A DNA stretch of 64,000 nt, from assembly GCA_907163345.1 (NCBI GenBank), contig CAJQUN010000003.1, positions 30,395,879 to 30,459,878 on the forward strand. The letters are read 5' to 3'. This stretch comes from Haberlea rhodopensis. Taxonomy: Eukaryota; Streptophyta; Magnoliopsida; Lamiales; Gesneriaceae. A model generated the notes under the pieces. It saw only the letters and a program-made list of their open reading frames with translations, was not told the DNA's origin and did no database searches. Made by a program: the position numbers and the translations under genes. This document shows positions 33,658 to 45,569 of this stretch, piece after piece (position 1 is the stretch's first letter; each line of letters opens with the position of its first letter).

Positions 33658-35565
33658 GATCATATTGGGCAAAAGTCGTGATATCATTGCGCATCTTGGC
33701 CGTCTTGGATGGTGGAAAGAATTTGACAAGAACAATTACATCATCCCATCCCACGTAGTAATAGAACCTGCAGGCAATTATTGTAACCAAGATTTAGCTT
33801 TATCACGTAAAGACAAAGGAAACAAACGTAACCTGATGGCATCGTCAGTAACGCCATTATGTCTAAATTATCACAAATCTCCAAGAAGTTGGAGATGTGG
33901 CATTTGGGTCATCAGTAGCTACTCTCCCAAACTGGACTGAATGATGGATCATCTGTATCATAGCATGCTTGATCTCGTAATTGTTAGCCTGGATGGTTGG
34001 TCTCGTGATACTAGCCGATGATCCATGTAATGAAGGGTGTGCGTAGTCCATGAGTGATCTTGCAACTGGTGGTGATGGAACCTCCTCGTTATTAGCCATT
34101 AGTGCTAATGCTTGTCTTAGCCTCTTTTGACAAGTGCATTCGATCTCGGGGTCAAAAGGCTCAAGTCTATGCCTGCTACTCATTTGCATGTACCAAAGGA
34201 TAACAACCTACAAAGATTCACACAAGAAGAGTAGAGAAGATCAAAACAAAAAATCGAAAAAAAAACTAAAAAAAAAAACAAGTGACTAAACTACTGTCAA
34301 CTAATCTCGTTTGATATTATTTAAACTAGTCCCCGGCAGCGGCGCCAAAAACTTGATCGCTATTATTTTAAACAGTATTTTCCAGTGTAACGATTGTGTA
34401 TCGCAAGTGCACGGTGACAAGTTTTAGTATAATGATATTAAAAGTACGAGTGTCGAACCCACGAGGACTAGAAAATAAGTATCAAACTCATTTAATTTAA
34501 CTATATTTAGCCTACGAAAATTGGTTGTGATTTATTAACTATTGACTAATTAACTCAATAATCAACCCAACAAACAAGAACGGAGAAGATTAGAATCAAT
34601 AGAGACAATTATCAAGACTTTCGGTTCACCCATGTAATCACCCATAATTCGTTTATTAGTTAAGAATTGAATTCAACCATTCTAAGGTAACGAGTTTTTC
34701 TATGCACTTGTTATACCTTGGTCCGGCTATAATAAATCTAATACTAACGTTACAATAAGCCACTCGCGTATCCTTATTGATCAATTAATATTGTATGTCG
34801 ATCTATGAAAACTTCTAGCCTACGATTGCTAGATATCTATAGCTATCACACATGTATTTGACTTTATCCCTCGATCTCGGTCTGAAATCCATGGTATAAA
34901 TTACTATGTCGTATTGCAATGTTATCTCTCGATCTTAATTACAATAAATTATCATTCAAGGATAGTCAAACCCTCAAAAGCATGAAGAACAATAATCTAT
35001 GCACTTAGAAATATAAGAATCAATCAAAAACATTAAAATTGAATTACGGGTTCATACAAAGGATCTCCTTAGTCTTGAAACAAACCTAGCCAACAATCTC
35101 CATCAAATAACAATGCATTAAATTGTTTTTCAACATTCTAACATCAAAATCTAATTGAAATATACAACTAGAGTTAGAAATATGAAAATAACGAGAGGCG
35201 TTGACTCCTTGCGTTGCTCCGCCGTCCCATCTCTTCTTATGTGTCTCATCTTCAATGGATTTATGGTTTATGGATGGTTGTGGAAGATGAAGGTGATGGA
35301 AGCTGAGTATCTAGGTTGAATATAAGCCAAAAAGTTTCAAAAACGTCCAAGGCAATCCATATTTATAGTAGGAGGAGTTCACCAAGTTAGGATACAAAAT
35401 AACCAATTTGGAAATAAAATCCCAAATTTTTAAAATCATTGGTGAAAAAACATCCTCGGAGTTATGATGAGCTCCTAGGCCGAGCTGAAAAATATTTGAA
35501 TTTGGAGGACGCACATAAATAGAGAAAGATGGAGATGAAGCCAGAAGCAAGAAAAGAATGCAATT
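33658..35565 (-). mobile_element. inverted Athila-type 5' fragment (gag, primer site, LTR)
   Basis: On the minus strand: LTR from about 35565 down to 34354, primer site TGGCGCCGCTGCCGGGGA at 34330-34347 (one mismatch to the tRNA-Asp complement), then the gag N-terminal region at 34189-33660 (LEPFDPEIECTCQKRLRQA, MRNDITTFAQYDP). It lies head to head with the truncated LTR at 33046. The gag is cut at 33658 and the LTR at about 35565, where a tandem array begins. Confidence 0.82.
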
Positions 35566-35574
35566 TTCCAGAAA

Positions 35575-36790
35575 TATTATTTGGTCCGAGTCTCAACATA
35601 GCTTTACGAGTTATGTACAAGGTCCGAGCTCTACGAGTTATACGCCGACCTCCTCAACCAAAAAAAAAACTTCACGAGTCTCAACATAGCTTTACGAGTT
35701 ATGTCCAAGGTCCGAGCTTTACGAGTTCTATGCCGACCTCCACAGACAGAAAGACTATACGAGTCTCAGCATAGCTTTAGGAGTTATGTCCAAGGTCCGA
35801 GCTCTACGCAGACCTCAGACAAAAAGACTTCACAAGTCTTCGAATAGCTTTCTGAGTTATGTCCAAGGTCCGAGCTCTATGAGTTCTATCCCGACCTCCT
35901 CAGACAAAAAGACTTCATTATTATCCTCATAGCTTTACGAGTTATGTCCAAGGTCGGAGCTCTACGAGCTCTATGCCGACCTCCTCAGACAGAAATACTT
36001 TACGAGTCTCATCATACCTTTACGAGTTATGTCCAAGGTCCGAGTTCTATGTCGACCTCCTCAGACAAAAAGACTTTACAAGTCTCGGCATAATTTTACG
36101 AGTTATGTCCAAGGTCCTAGCTCTACGAGTTCTATGCCTACCTCCTCAGACAAAAAGACTTTACGAGTTTCAGCATAGCTTTACGAGTTATGTCCAAGGT
36201 CTGAGCTCTACGAGCTCTATGCCGATCTCCTCAGACAAAAAGACTTTACGAGTCTCAGCATAGCTTTACGAGCTATGTCCAAGGTTCGAGCTTCACGAGC
36301 TCATCCGACCTCCACAGACAAAAAAACTTTAGTGTCAGCATAGCTTTACGAGCTATGTCCAAGGTCTGAGCTTCACGAGCTCATCCGACCTCCACAGACA
36401 AAAAGACTTTACGAGTCTCAGCATAGCTTTACGAGCTATGTCCAAGGTCCGAGCTTCACGAGCTCATCCGACCTCCACATGCAAAAAGACTTTACGAGTC
36501 TCAGCATAGCTTTACGAGCTATGTCCAAGGTCCAAGCTTCACGAGCTCATCCGACCTCCTCAGAGAAAAAGACTTTACGAGTCTCAATATAGATTTACGA
36601 GCTATTTCCAAGGTCTGAGCTTCAGGAGCTCATCCGACCTCCAAAAAGACTTTATGAGTCTCAGCATAGCTTTACGAGCTATGTCCTAGGTCCAAGCTTA
36701 ACGAGCTCATCCGACCTCCTCAGAGAAAAAAACTTTACGAGTCTCAGCATAGCTTTACTAGCTATGTCCAAGATCCGAGCGTTACGACCT
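35575..36790. repeat. tandem array, about 75-88-bp unit
   Basis: About 14 units, each containing CATAGCTTTACGAG, TATGTCCAAGGTCCGAGCT and CCGACCTCCTCAGACAAAAAG. Spacing is mostly 85 bp, with some units of 73-76 bp. Divergence between units is moderate. Open frames across it are by-products. It lies in the 3' region of a gypsy element whose LTR starts at 37245. Confidence 0.9.
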
Positions 36791-36834
36791 CCAACCTACG
36801 TCCTCTGAACAAAAGGATTAGATAATATTAAGAA

Positions 36835-37115
36835 AATTGTTTAAGTTCAAAAGCAAGCGACCGAGTTCCTACCAACTTACAAAGCCAACGTCCAAGCTAC
36901 ATCAGCTTATATTATGAAATTTTATATGTTCAAAAGCGAGCGACGGAGCTCCTATTACTTTACAAAGCCAGCGTCCGAGCTCCATCAGCTTATATTATGA
37001 AAATTTTATAAGTTCAAAAGCGAGCGACCAAGCTCCTACCAAGTTACAAAGCTAACGTCCGAGCATATTATAAAAATTTTATAAGTTCAAAAGCGAGCTA
37101 TTGAGCTCCATCAAC
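36835..37115. repeat. second tandem array, about 83-bp unit
   Basis: Three to four units with GTTCAAAAGCGAGCGAC, GAGCTCCTACCAA, ACAAAGCCAACGTCCGAGC and TTATATTATGAAA. It differs in sequence from the preceding array but shares CCGAGCT-type words. Confidence 0.8.
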
Positions 37116-37244
37116 CGGTGTTATTGAAATTTTTTACAAGCATAAAGACAAGTGTACAAACACTAAATCCCATTGCAGTTTATATTATTATGAATACTTA
37201 TACGAGTTTCTGACCACATGTGTCAACTCAACTTGAAGGGGGGT

Positions 37245-38575
37245 TGTGATACCCTGCGGGAGAAAGACGATCGTATTCAACTATCCACTGAACTTAACCT
37301 TGGAGGTATAATTGTAAGATTGACATTCACCCTCGTAAGGTCGACCTCCCGACCTCCCTTGGTCAAGACATCTGCCTCAATAGCAAGGTGTTTAACGACC
37401 TCCAGACCTCCCTTGGTGAAGACATCCGTCTCAATAGCAAGGTGTATTGCCGACCTCCCGACCTCCTTTGGTCAAGACATGCGCCTCAAGGTGTATTGCT
37501 GACCTTCCGACCTCCCTTGGTCAAGACATGCGCCTCAAGGGCAAGGTGTATTGCCGACCTCCCGGCCTCATTTGGTCAAGACATCCGCCTCAAGGGCCAG
37601 GTGTATTGCCGATCTCCGGCCTCCCTTGGTCAAGGCATGCGCCTCAAGGGCAAGGTGTATTACCGACCTACCGACCTCATCTGGTCAAGACATCCGCCTC
37701 AAGGGCCAGGTGTATTGCCGACCTCCCGACATCCCTTGGTCAAGACATGGGCCTCAAGGACAAGGTGTATGCCGACCTCCCGACCTCATTTGGTCAAGGC
37801 ATCCGCCTCAAGGTCCAGGTGTATTACCGACCTACTGACCTCACTTGGTCAAGACATCCGCCTCAAGGGCAATGTGCATCGCCGACCTCCCGACCTCACT
37901 TGGACAAGATATCCACCTCAAGGGTAATGTGCATTACCGACCTCCCGATCTCACGAGGTCAAAGCACCCAGCCCAACTCTAAGTATGTGACCAATTTCCC
38001 TGATTTCCCGAGTTCTAGGTAACCTCATTTTTAACTGGAGCTCATCCAACTAGTCATTGAGCCAAATTCACCGATCTGCCAATCTAATGAGGTAAAAGCA
38101 CATGCCTTGACTCCAAGTATATGATCTGTTCACCGACCTCCCAACCTAATGAGGTCAGAATAACTTCAAGACCTCCTATCTTTAGGATTGCTTTGACCGG
38201 GTATAAGCCTTTTGACCAAGTCCAAGTTGAACAGACATGTCCAGAGATTTCAGGGAATGATGCAAATCATGGTCCTATCAGCCGACGTGCTCCGAGATTT
38301 CAGGAATCATGTAGAACATGGCCTTACTGGTCCAAACTACACATCTGGGATGTAACACCTATAAGTAGCAAGCTAAGTCGGGATTTCATGTATGTATTTT
38401 TCCTATACACACCTACATACAAAAGTTATTCCCTTGCAGATTTTTCCAATATCTCACATCACCTGCTTGAGCGTCGAAGGGAACCCACCGGAAAAATCTT
38501 CTGGCACCCTTCTAACATTTTATTTCAAATCTTAGCAGGTCATTCAGGATCTACCTCTTGTTATTTGGTCTATTG
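37245..38575 (+). repeat. gypsy LTR containing a tandem array (right end approximate)
   Basis: A polypurine tract (TTGAAGGGGGG) ends at about 37243 and the LTR begins TGTGATACCC. A TATA-like CCTATAAGTAGC lies at about 38356, followed by CTTGAGCGTCGAAGGG, a word I associate with Tat-clade gypsy LTRs. The 3' end is not clear. No partner LTR or coding domain of this element is in the window. Confidence 0.6.
37330..37960. repeat. 55-bp tandem array inside an LTR
   Basis: Eleven units repeat at 54-55 bp (one of 49 bp), each with GACCTCCCGACCTC, TTGGTCAAGACAT, CGCCTCAAGGGC and AGGTGTATTGCC. Starts of GGTCAAG are at 37361, 37415, 37470, 37519, 37574, 37628, 37683, 37738, 37792, 37847 and 37902. Overlapping open frames here reflect the repeat, not a gene. 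Confidence 0.93.
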
Positions 38576-38579
38576 AAGA

Positions 38580-40157
38580 ATATAAAGAGAAGTAATTTAA
38601 TCTCTTATTGATACTTAAAGATTATCACTCTTTTTTATCATCACTCTTTTTGGGAGTATCAAATTTATACTAAGCAACATATTAGATATAAACCATGCAA
38701 GTAAGGGCGGATTTAGAATTAAGTTGTGGGGGCAAAAACATTAAAAATGGAGAGATCTTAGGGAGAGCAAAATGCATGGAATGCGTATGATTAGAAAAAC
38801 AACTCACACATGGAAGCTTACTTATTAGCAGTACAAATTGTTACACTACTGATAAGTACAAACGATGTTAAAAGTATATTTAAGGCGATTGTGCTTGTGC
38901 AAAGAATCCATACAGATACTGCAACTTTACAACAAAGAAGCGCATAGAGATCTGATAAAATTATATTAATCAACCAAAAGCATACCCACATGACACCGAT
39001 CTTCACAAATTGGTATTATTGTACTCGGAAATAAATATGCAGCAGCAAATAAATTATAGCCAAAAACATGCACCAGCCCCACTTTCGTCTCTCAAAACTC
39101 AGACACAAGTCCATTATCCTGACTGATAAATTACAGAAGTTATCGATCTACCATGGAAGGAGGCAAGTAAAATCTGTGAATAAGGGATCACGTTTCAGTA
39201 AATTTTGCTTTCGATGTAATTTCCATTCGAAAACAGGACTACATGCCACCATCTCAAATTTTACACACTCCATATCTCAGATGTTCAGAAAAAGACAAGT
39301 GATCTCAAATTTTACACACTCCATATCTCAGATGTTCAGAAAAAGACAAGTGATTCCGTAATCTCCTTGAGCTTCAACTAGAAGTGAGAAAAGTTAATCA
39401 TCAAGAAAGTTCTTAGTCTATCAAGGATCGACTAAAAACATCAATTTGCGTGGGAATATCATGTTTAATGACAAATATACGTAAATAACAGCTTGCAGCA
39501 CATGAACAGACAACAAGAATAGTTTCATTTCATCTTAGTATTACAGGCTGTCTTAAATATTCAGAGTATTAAGGACCACAAATGGCCCCCTCCAAGAATC
39601 GTGTAATTGAAAGATACTGATTACTGAGTCATTCAGCTAACTATGGCACATGCCATGTCCAGTCAACTTATTTGTATCAAACTAAAAGACAAGTACAAAC
39701 AGCCAAAAGCAAGTGCCTAGCATAACTTAAGAAAACAAACTCGATAACAAATACAAAGAAACAAGTGTAAGTATTATACTACAATTTCAAACAGCTTAAC
39801 CTATTGGAAGCAATCAAAATGTTACAAGATTCCAATTGGTACATTGTACAAGCTTAAATTCAGCAAGTATCTTAATGAAGTTATAGGACAGAAAAATAGA
39901 AGAATTTCATAGTACTTTTCTTAAATAAGAAAATTAAGGCGATAATATGGTCCAAGATTCCAACTTTGAGAATATATCAGATAAAAGAAGAATTGATTAT
40001 CTATAAAAGCAAGCAAATTACTCTAAAATCCATAAAGCTGTAAAATTTAAGTCCCATGAGAAACAAGCTAATTAAAAGGTAATGGCATGTTAAAGAAACA
40101 CCAACGGCAAGAAATCGATCCGGGAGTAATCTTGGTCGAATTGCATTACAATATATC
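38580..40157. other. region downstream of SMT2, no separate gene seen
   Basis: AT-rich. Contains a hAT-end-like word (GGGCGGATTTAGAA) at about 38705 without a partner, and an exact 51-bp tandem duplication at 39251-39352 (ATCTCAAATTTTACACACTC..). The right part should include the 3' UTR of the SMT2 gene, whose poly(A) site I cannot place. Confidence 0.55.
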
Positions 40158-41258
40158 CTAATCCGAACTGGAACCAGGCTTAATCTCGGGCTTTCTGCAG
40201 AGAATCATATGCATCGGAGTGAAAATCCCAGTCTCCCCACCTCGAGTAAGGTAATCAGCGGTAACAAACAGCATCTCGTGAACATCCACCACACCTTTAG
40301 GCGCAATCCCAAGCCACGCAAGCACTGTAACGAGAATGTGGTTCCTCCAATACGCAATCCGACCCATTTTGAGCCGGGTCCACCATGGCTTAGCCGGCGG
40401 CTTCGCTAAATCCTTCTCCTTAATCACTTCGAAACCCACCCTTTTCGCTACTTCGGCTATATCCTTGTAACTCCTTAGACCCGGCAACGCGTCTCCCCTC
40501 TCGATCCCTTGGATGATTTCCACGTGTTCCGGGTTGTCTCCGTGGTACAACTCTGTGGTGACCCATTCATAGGAGATGTACAAGGATCCCGGTTTCAAAA
40601 CCCTGTAGATCTCGCTGTACACCTCTTCGAGTTTCGGGGCATGACACGTAGCTTCAATGGAGTAAGCCCCGTCGAAGCTGCTGTCATCGAACGGCATCTG
40701 GAGGAAATTCCCGCACACCACCTCACATTGCTTGTCAAGGCCAGCCTTTTTGTTATGCATCCGGGACCGGTTCACCTGGTACTCATTTATGGTGATACCC
40801 ACAACATTTGCCCCTGAGTGACTCGCAATTGCACGCATCGGGCCACCGACGCCGCAACCCGCGTCAAGAATCCGGGCTCCGGGCTTGACATTCAATAGAT
40901 CCACTGCCATCTCCTCGTGAACAAGGGTAGCTTCACGGTGTGATTTACCAGGAAGCGAAGGCGAAAAGTGGAAAGATTGTCCCCAACCCCATTCATAAAT
41001 ATCCGTGACGAGATTGTAGAAGGTGTCCACAAAAGCTGGCACATTTTCCGCCGTCTCGATCTCTTTAGGGCGACGGAAGAAAGACCAGTACTGCTTATAA
41101 TTGTCCTGGACTTTTTCCTTGGCGATGGAGCCGCCGGAGAGGTGCACAGCGCTCTTGCCTTTCTGCTCCGCCGAGCCGAGAATGCAGACGAACCAGTACA
41201 ATCCGCCGGCTATGAGAGAGGCGGTGCAGAATAGAGAAAGAAAATCCATGGGCGGCAA
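40158..41258 (-). CDS. SMT2: 24-methylenesterol C-methyltransferase (SMT2 type), intronless
   Basis: 366 residues, close to the about 360 known for plant SMT2. The enzyme transfers a second methyl from S-adenosylmethionine to 24-methylenelophenol, committing sterols to the 24-ethyl series (sitosterol, stigmasterol) at the ER. Residues about 6-28 form an N-terminal membrane anchor. YEWGWGQSFHFSP (88-100) is the aromatic sterol-binding region. ILDAGCGVGGP (130-140) is the SAM-binding motif. YSIEATCHAP (199-208) and GDNPEHVEIIQGIERGDALP (240-259) are further conserved blocks. Residues about 300-362 form the sterol methyltransferase C-terminal domain. The frame is uninterrupted with one exon, as in Arabidopsis SMT2 and SMT3; SMT1 has introns. 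The start has no competing upstream in-frame Met that I can see. A copia LTR begins 264 bp upstream. Confidence 0.93.
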   Translation of the reverse strand: MPPMDFLSLFCTASLIAGGLYWFVCILGSAEQKGKSAVHLSGGSIAKEKVQDNYKQYWSFFRRPKEIETAENVPAFVDTFYNLVTDIYEWGWGQSFHFSPSLPGKSHREATLVHEEMAVDLLNVKPGARILDAGCGVGGPMRAIASHSGANVVGITINEYQVNRSRMHNKKAGLDKQCEVVCGNFLQMPFDDSSFDGAYSIEATCHAPKLEEVYSEIYRVLKPGSLYISYEWVTTELYHGDNPEHVEIIQGIERGDALPGLRSYKDIAEVAKRVGFEVIKEKDLAKPPAKPWWTRLKMGRIAYWRNHILVTVLAWLGIAPKGVVDVHEMLFVTADYLTRGGETGIFTPMHMILCRKPEIKPGSSSD

Positions 41259-41521
41259 TAAAGTTAGGGAGAACTGGGAAATCGCAAAATGGTCAGTAAA
41301 GGGGGAGTGAAGCTTTATTCAGTAGGAGGGTTGTGAAGTTTCTATTAAGTGCGCGCTGTGCATTCATCCGGTTCTACTAAAGTCCGAATTGTATTAATTT
41401 AAAATTAAATGAAATTAAGAACATATCACTTTTCAAAATATCTTTCAATTAATTTTTTTTAAAAAAACTTCTTTTACTAAATATATCTTTTAGAAAACTT
41501 ATTTCAAATAAGTTCATTGAT
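41259..41521 (-). promoter_or_regulatory. residual SMT2 upstream region
   Basis: Only about 263 bp separate the SMT2 start codon from the copia LTR. No clear TATA box is seen in this interval on the minus strand. The 5' UTR and proximal promoter must lie here or use copia sequence; which is not decidable from sequence. Confidence 0.45.
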
Positions 41522-41744
41522 TGATAAATTTGATATGATTTGAGTCGATCATTCTATTAATTAGAATGATTTGATTTGATTTGATTTTATATTTCTATTA
41601 ATTAGATTATTTATTTCCTTTTAGATTAGATTGTTACCTTAAATATAAGGTTATGAGTCCTCTATATATTTCAACTATTATTATTGTAATCTTTAAGGAA
41701 GAAATCAATAAAAGACAAGAAGTTTTTTCTTCGGTTTTCCTTCA
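41522..41744 (+). repeat. 5' LTR of the copia element (223 bp)
   Basis: Short LTR with a TATA-like CTATATATTT at about 41660 and a polyadenylation-like AATAAAAGA near 41708, close to its 3' end. A tRNA-Met primer site lacking one G (TGTATCAGAGC) begins two bases after it at 41746. Confidence 0.85.
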
Positions 41745-41861
41745 TTGTATCAGAGCCACTACGGTTCTTCTAAATTGTTCGGCACTCTTGTTCGTCGTTC
41801 ATCGTCTCCAGATTTTTTCTTCTTCTTCACTTGTGTGCGGTATTTCTTTATCTATCTTCCT

Positions 41862-42629
41862 ATGGTCAAGATGGCTTTCACCGGCTCTTTGAACAGTTCG
41901 GGGTCGGATAATTCCTCCACAGACCCACAGCCCAATCCAAATCTTAACCCTCTCACCACCTTCGACTCTTCCTCCTTACAAATTACTAGCCACAAATTGA
42001 TGGGCCTAAATTTTCTTCAGTGGTCGAGTTCTGTTCAGTTGGTAATTCGAGGAAAGGGCAAATATGGCTTCATCGATGGGTCAAATCCTCCATCTGCACC
42101 TACTGATCCCAACTTTTCCCTTTGGGATGTGCAAAATTCCATGGTGATGGCTTGGCTTCTCAATTCCATGGACGATGGTATTAGTAGTACATATCTCTTT
42201 CATTCTACAGCCAAAGAAATATGGGATGCTGTGTCTTTGGCATATTCTGATCTTCAAGACTCCTCCCAAGTTTTTGAATTGCGCAACAAGTCTTGCAACA
42301 TGAAGCAAGGAGACGCAGATGTCTCTCAATACTTCAGTGCTCTCAAAAGGATTTGGCATGAATTGGATATGTTTATGACCTGTGATTGGAAAGATCCCGC
42401 TGATGCTATTCTTTATCGGACCTTGATTGCTAAGGACCGTGTTTATGATTTCTTAGCCGGTTTGAATCCCGATTTGGACGATGTTCGAGGCCGAATTTTG
42501 GGTATCACACCGCTGCCTACCATTGATGAAGTGTTTGCTACCATCCGACGGGAGGAAAATCGAAAACGTGTTATGCTTCCTTCTCATTTACCAAGCACTG
42601 AGTCCTCGGCCCTTGTCACCCACAATTAG
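41862..42629 (+). pseudogene. copia gag
   Basis: Starts at MVKMAFTGS (41862), the first Met in a protein-like context. It contains LQITSHKLMGLNFLQWSSSV, WDAVSLAYSDLQDSSQVFEL, ISQY-like VSQYFSALKRIWHELD and LAGLNPDLDDVRGRIL, the copia gag (UBN2-type) series. The zinc knuckle (CERCKRHYHT) lies after the stop at 42627 in the next sequence and is followed by a shift. Confidence 0.75.
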
Positions 42630-43090
42630 CTTGATAATTCTGTTCCACGTATCAAGGATGGCAAGCCATGGTGCGAACGCTGTAAACGGCATTATCATAC
42701 TATTATACATGCTGGAAAATCCATGGAAAGCCGACCGATTAGGTTCGTGGACCACAGGTTGCTGTTGCTTCGGATGTTCCTTCCTCATCATCCACTGCTA
42801 CCCTATCAAAACCCCAACTTGACCAAATCTGCAGCTGCTCTCGGCCAGTGGGCAAAACTCTTCTCTGGTTGCTGCCACAGGTACTTTGACCACTGCCCAT
42901 AGTGCTCTACGTCAACCAGATGTGTCTTGGATAATTGATTCTGGCGCCTCACATCATATGACTTAGAGTCAGGCTCAGTTTACTACCTATTCGCCCGTTT
43001 CTATCCCTCAACAAGTTAAAATTGCCAATGGCTCCTTTGCTCCGGTTGTTGGCATGGGCACTATCTCCATTACTCCATCATTAACTCTTC

Positions 43091-44214
43091 ATGATGTGTT
43101 ATATGTTCCTATTTATCTTGTCATTGTTGTATGTTCAAAAATTAACCAAGGACTTGGATTGTTGTGTCTACTTCGCACCATCTTGTTGTGTTTTTCAGGA
43201 TCGGAACTCGAGGAGGAGGATTAGCAGAGCTAAGGCAATCTCTGGACTCTATTACCTTCAGGATGATTCGTCCATGAGTCATGTCGTTCACAACCCAACT
43301 ACCCCTGCTTCTCTTTCTCGCACTCAGCAGATTATGCTCCTACATTCTAGATTATGTCATCCAAATTTTGCTTATTTGAAACATTGTTTTCCTTCTATGT
43401 TTCGAACGAATGATATTTTTCAATGTGAGACTTGTCAATTATCTAAACATACAAGGGTGTTTTTCCCTCCAATTTCATATCAACCTTCCACACCTTTTAA
43501 TTTAACTCATAGTGATATTTGGGGTCCGTCACGTGTTTGTACTACTTCTAATAAACATTGGTTCATTACTTTTACGGATGATCATACTCGTCTTTGTTGG
43601 GTGTATCTTTTAAAAGATAAATCCGAGACTGGCCTGGTGTTTCAAAACTTTTACTCGATGGTTAAAAATCAATTTAATACCTCGATTAAAATTTTACGTA
43701 CAGATAATGACACAGAGTTTTTTAACTCCTTGTTCCATGATTTTCTGACTGCCAATGGCCTCATTCATCAAAGTTCTTGTATTAACACACCTCAACAAAA
43801 CGGTATTTCGAAACGAAAAAATAGACACCTATTAGACGTAGCACACACTCTCTTATTCGCCTCTAATGTTCCTACCTCTTCACTGTATGCTATTTGATTA
43901 ATCGCATGCCATCTCGAGTTCTGAATTTTCAATCACCTCTTGATTGTTTACACCATGTGTTCCCCAATTATCGTTCCTTCTCCACCCTTGACCTTAGGGT
44001 GTTTGGTTGCACTGCTTTCATTCATAACCATGATCCACATCATAGTAAGTTCGAACCTCGGTCACACAGGTGTATTTTTTTGGGTTACTCTTCCACCCAA
44101 AAAGGATATCAGTGCTATTCCCTGTCTCTCAAGAAATATTTTGTTTCTCGTGACGTCACGTTCTTTGAATCCATATCGTTTTTTTCCCAAAGAGGATCCG
44201 GTTGTTCATTATGA
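43091..44214 (+). pseudogene. copia integrase (broken)
   Basis: The pre-integrase zinc finger shows LHSRLCHPNFAYLKHCFPS and CETCQLSKHTR. The catalytic core shows THSDIWGP (first Asp), FTDDHTRLCWVYLLKDKSE, LRTDNDTEFFN (second Asp) and NTPQQNGISKRKNRHLLD, in which the usual catalytic Glu after NG lies within altered sequence (I-S-K). A stop at 43896 splits it from the C-terminal continuation at 43894-44214 (FGCTAFIHN, FLGYSSTQKGYQCY). The upstream protease region is degraded (IIDSGASHHM near 42930). Confidence 0.8.
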
Positions 44215-44658
44215 GGGGGAGTTTCTTTCCTCCTCCTGCCCAACCACCTATCTTCCACGTCTTTGGGAATATATGTGGGACATGCCTCCTTCACCTCTGT
44301 CTCCTTCTCTTGAGAAGTCCACGGCAGGGGGCGACTTGATACAGCCGTTTCCCTTTCACTTCTCCCGGAAAAAATCCTCACTCAAAGAACCAGAACCAGC
44401 ACAATCCGTGGAGCCTAAAAGTTTGGCTATCCAATCTTCCAACTCGAATTCTGAGTCGCTTGAGGTAACTACTGTTTCTTCTATTGATTCAGCTCATATA
44501 CCTAACCTTGAGAATCTTGACATACCTATAGCATGGAGAAAAGGCTCACGGTCTTGCACAAAGCATTCATTGGCCAACTTTGCGTCATATGGACACTTAT
44601 CGGCTTCTGTTAAAGCCTTGGTTTCTAATCTCTCAGCTACCAAGATTCCTAATACTAT

Positions 44659-45549
44659 ATGAGGTCTGGGATTGATCCACACTGCAAACAGGCTATTTTA
44701 GAAGAAATTAGAGCACTTGAAATAAATGGCACTTGGGAAATAGTTCAAAAATCGAAGGAGAAGACTCCAGTTGGATGCAAGTGGGTTTTTACCGTTAAAA
44801 ACACGGCTGATGGGAAAATTGACCGATACAAAGCAAGGTTAGTAGCAAAGGGTTATACACAAACCTACGGGATTGATTACCAAGAAACCTTTGCTCCGTT
44901 TGCCAAGATTAACACAATCAGAGTACTATTATCAGTAGCAGCAAATCTTGATTGGCCTCTCTATCAGTTGGATGTAAAAAATGCTTTTTTGAATGGAGAT
45001 CTCGAAGAGGAAGTTTACATGACATTACCACCATGGTTCGATGAGGAAAGTAAACATTATAAAGTATGTATTTGATTGTCTATGTGGATGATATTATACT
45101 TACAGGAGATGATCATGAAGAGATAAAAGGTTGAAATTGAGGCTTGCAGTGGAATTTGAAATGAAGATTTGGGAAAATTAAGATATTTTCTTGGTATGGA
45201 AGTGGCAATGAACAAATCTGGAATTTCTGTCTCTCAACATAAGTATGTGATAGATCTTCTAAAGGAGACAGGGATGCTTGGGTGCAAACCAGTTGATACT
45301 CCAATGGATCATAATATGAAGTTAGGAGAAACTATGAGCAGTAATCCTGTTGATAAAGGAAGATACCAACGTCTAGTTGGAAAACTCATTTATCTTTCCC
45401 ACACCAGACCTGACATAACTTTCCCAGTGAGTTGTGTAAGTCAGTTCATGCATGCTCCATTGGAAGAACACATGTTGGCAGTTTATCGAATTTTGAAGTA
45501 CTTGAAGGGAACACCAGGTAAAGGCCTATTTTTCAAAAATCCAATGTAA
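44659..45549 (+). pseudogene. copia reverse transcriptase (core deleted)
   Basis: 44659-45075 encodes the N-terminal part, with GTWEIVQKSKEKTPVGCKW, YKARLVAKGYTQTYGIDY, ETFAPFAKI and LDVKNAFLNGDLEEEVYM. At about 45066 the frame jumps to the catalytic YVDDIILTGDD segment, losing the roughly 70 residues between. A shift then leads into 45169-45549, with LRYFLGMEVA, LVGKLIYLSHTRPDI and YLKGTPGKGLFF. Not functional. Confidence 0.8.
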
Positions 45550-45569
45550 GAGATGTTAAAATTTTCACT

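Noticed and set aside
35575..37960. CRISPR-like array
   Set aside because: Units are directly adjacent and vary along their whole length; there is no constant repeat with unique spacers, and the context is a plant retroelement.
37388..38022. Overlapping open frames of 95-191 codons with repeated LVKTSASRARC or GQDIRLKGQVYC
   Set aside because: All three forward frames are open across the same 55-bp array, which is the sign of a repeat and not of a gene.
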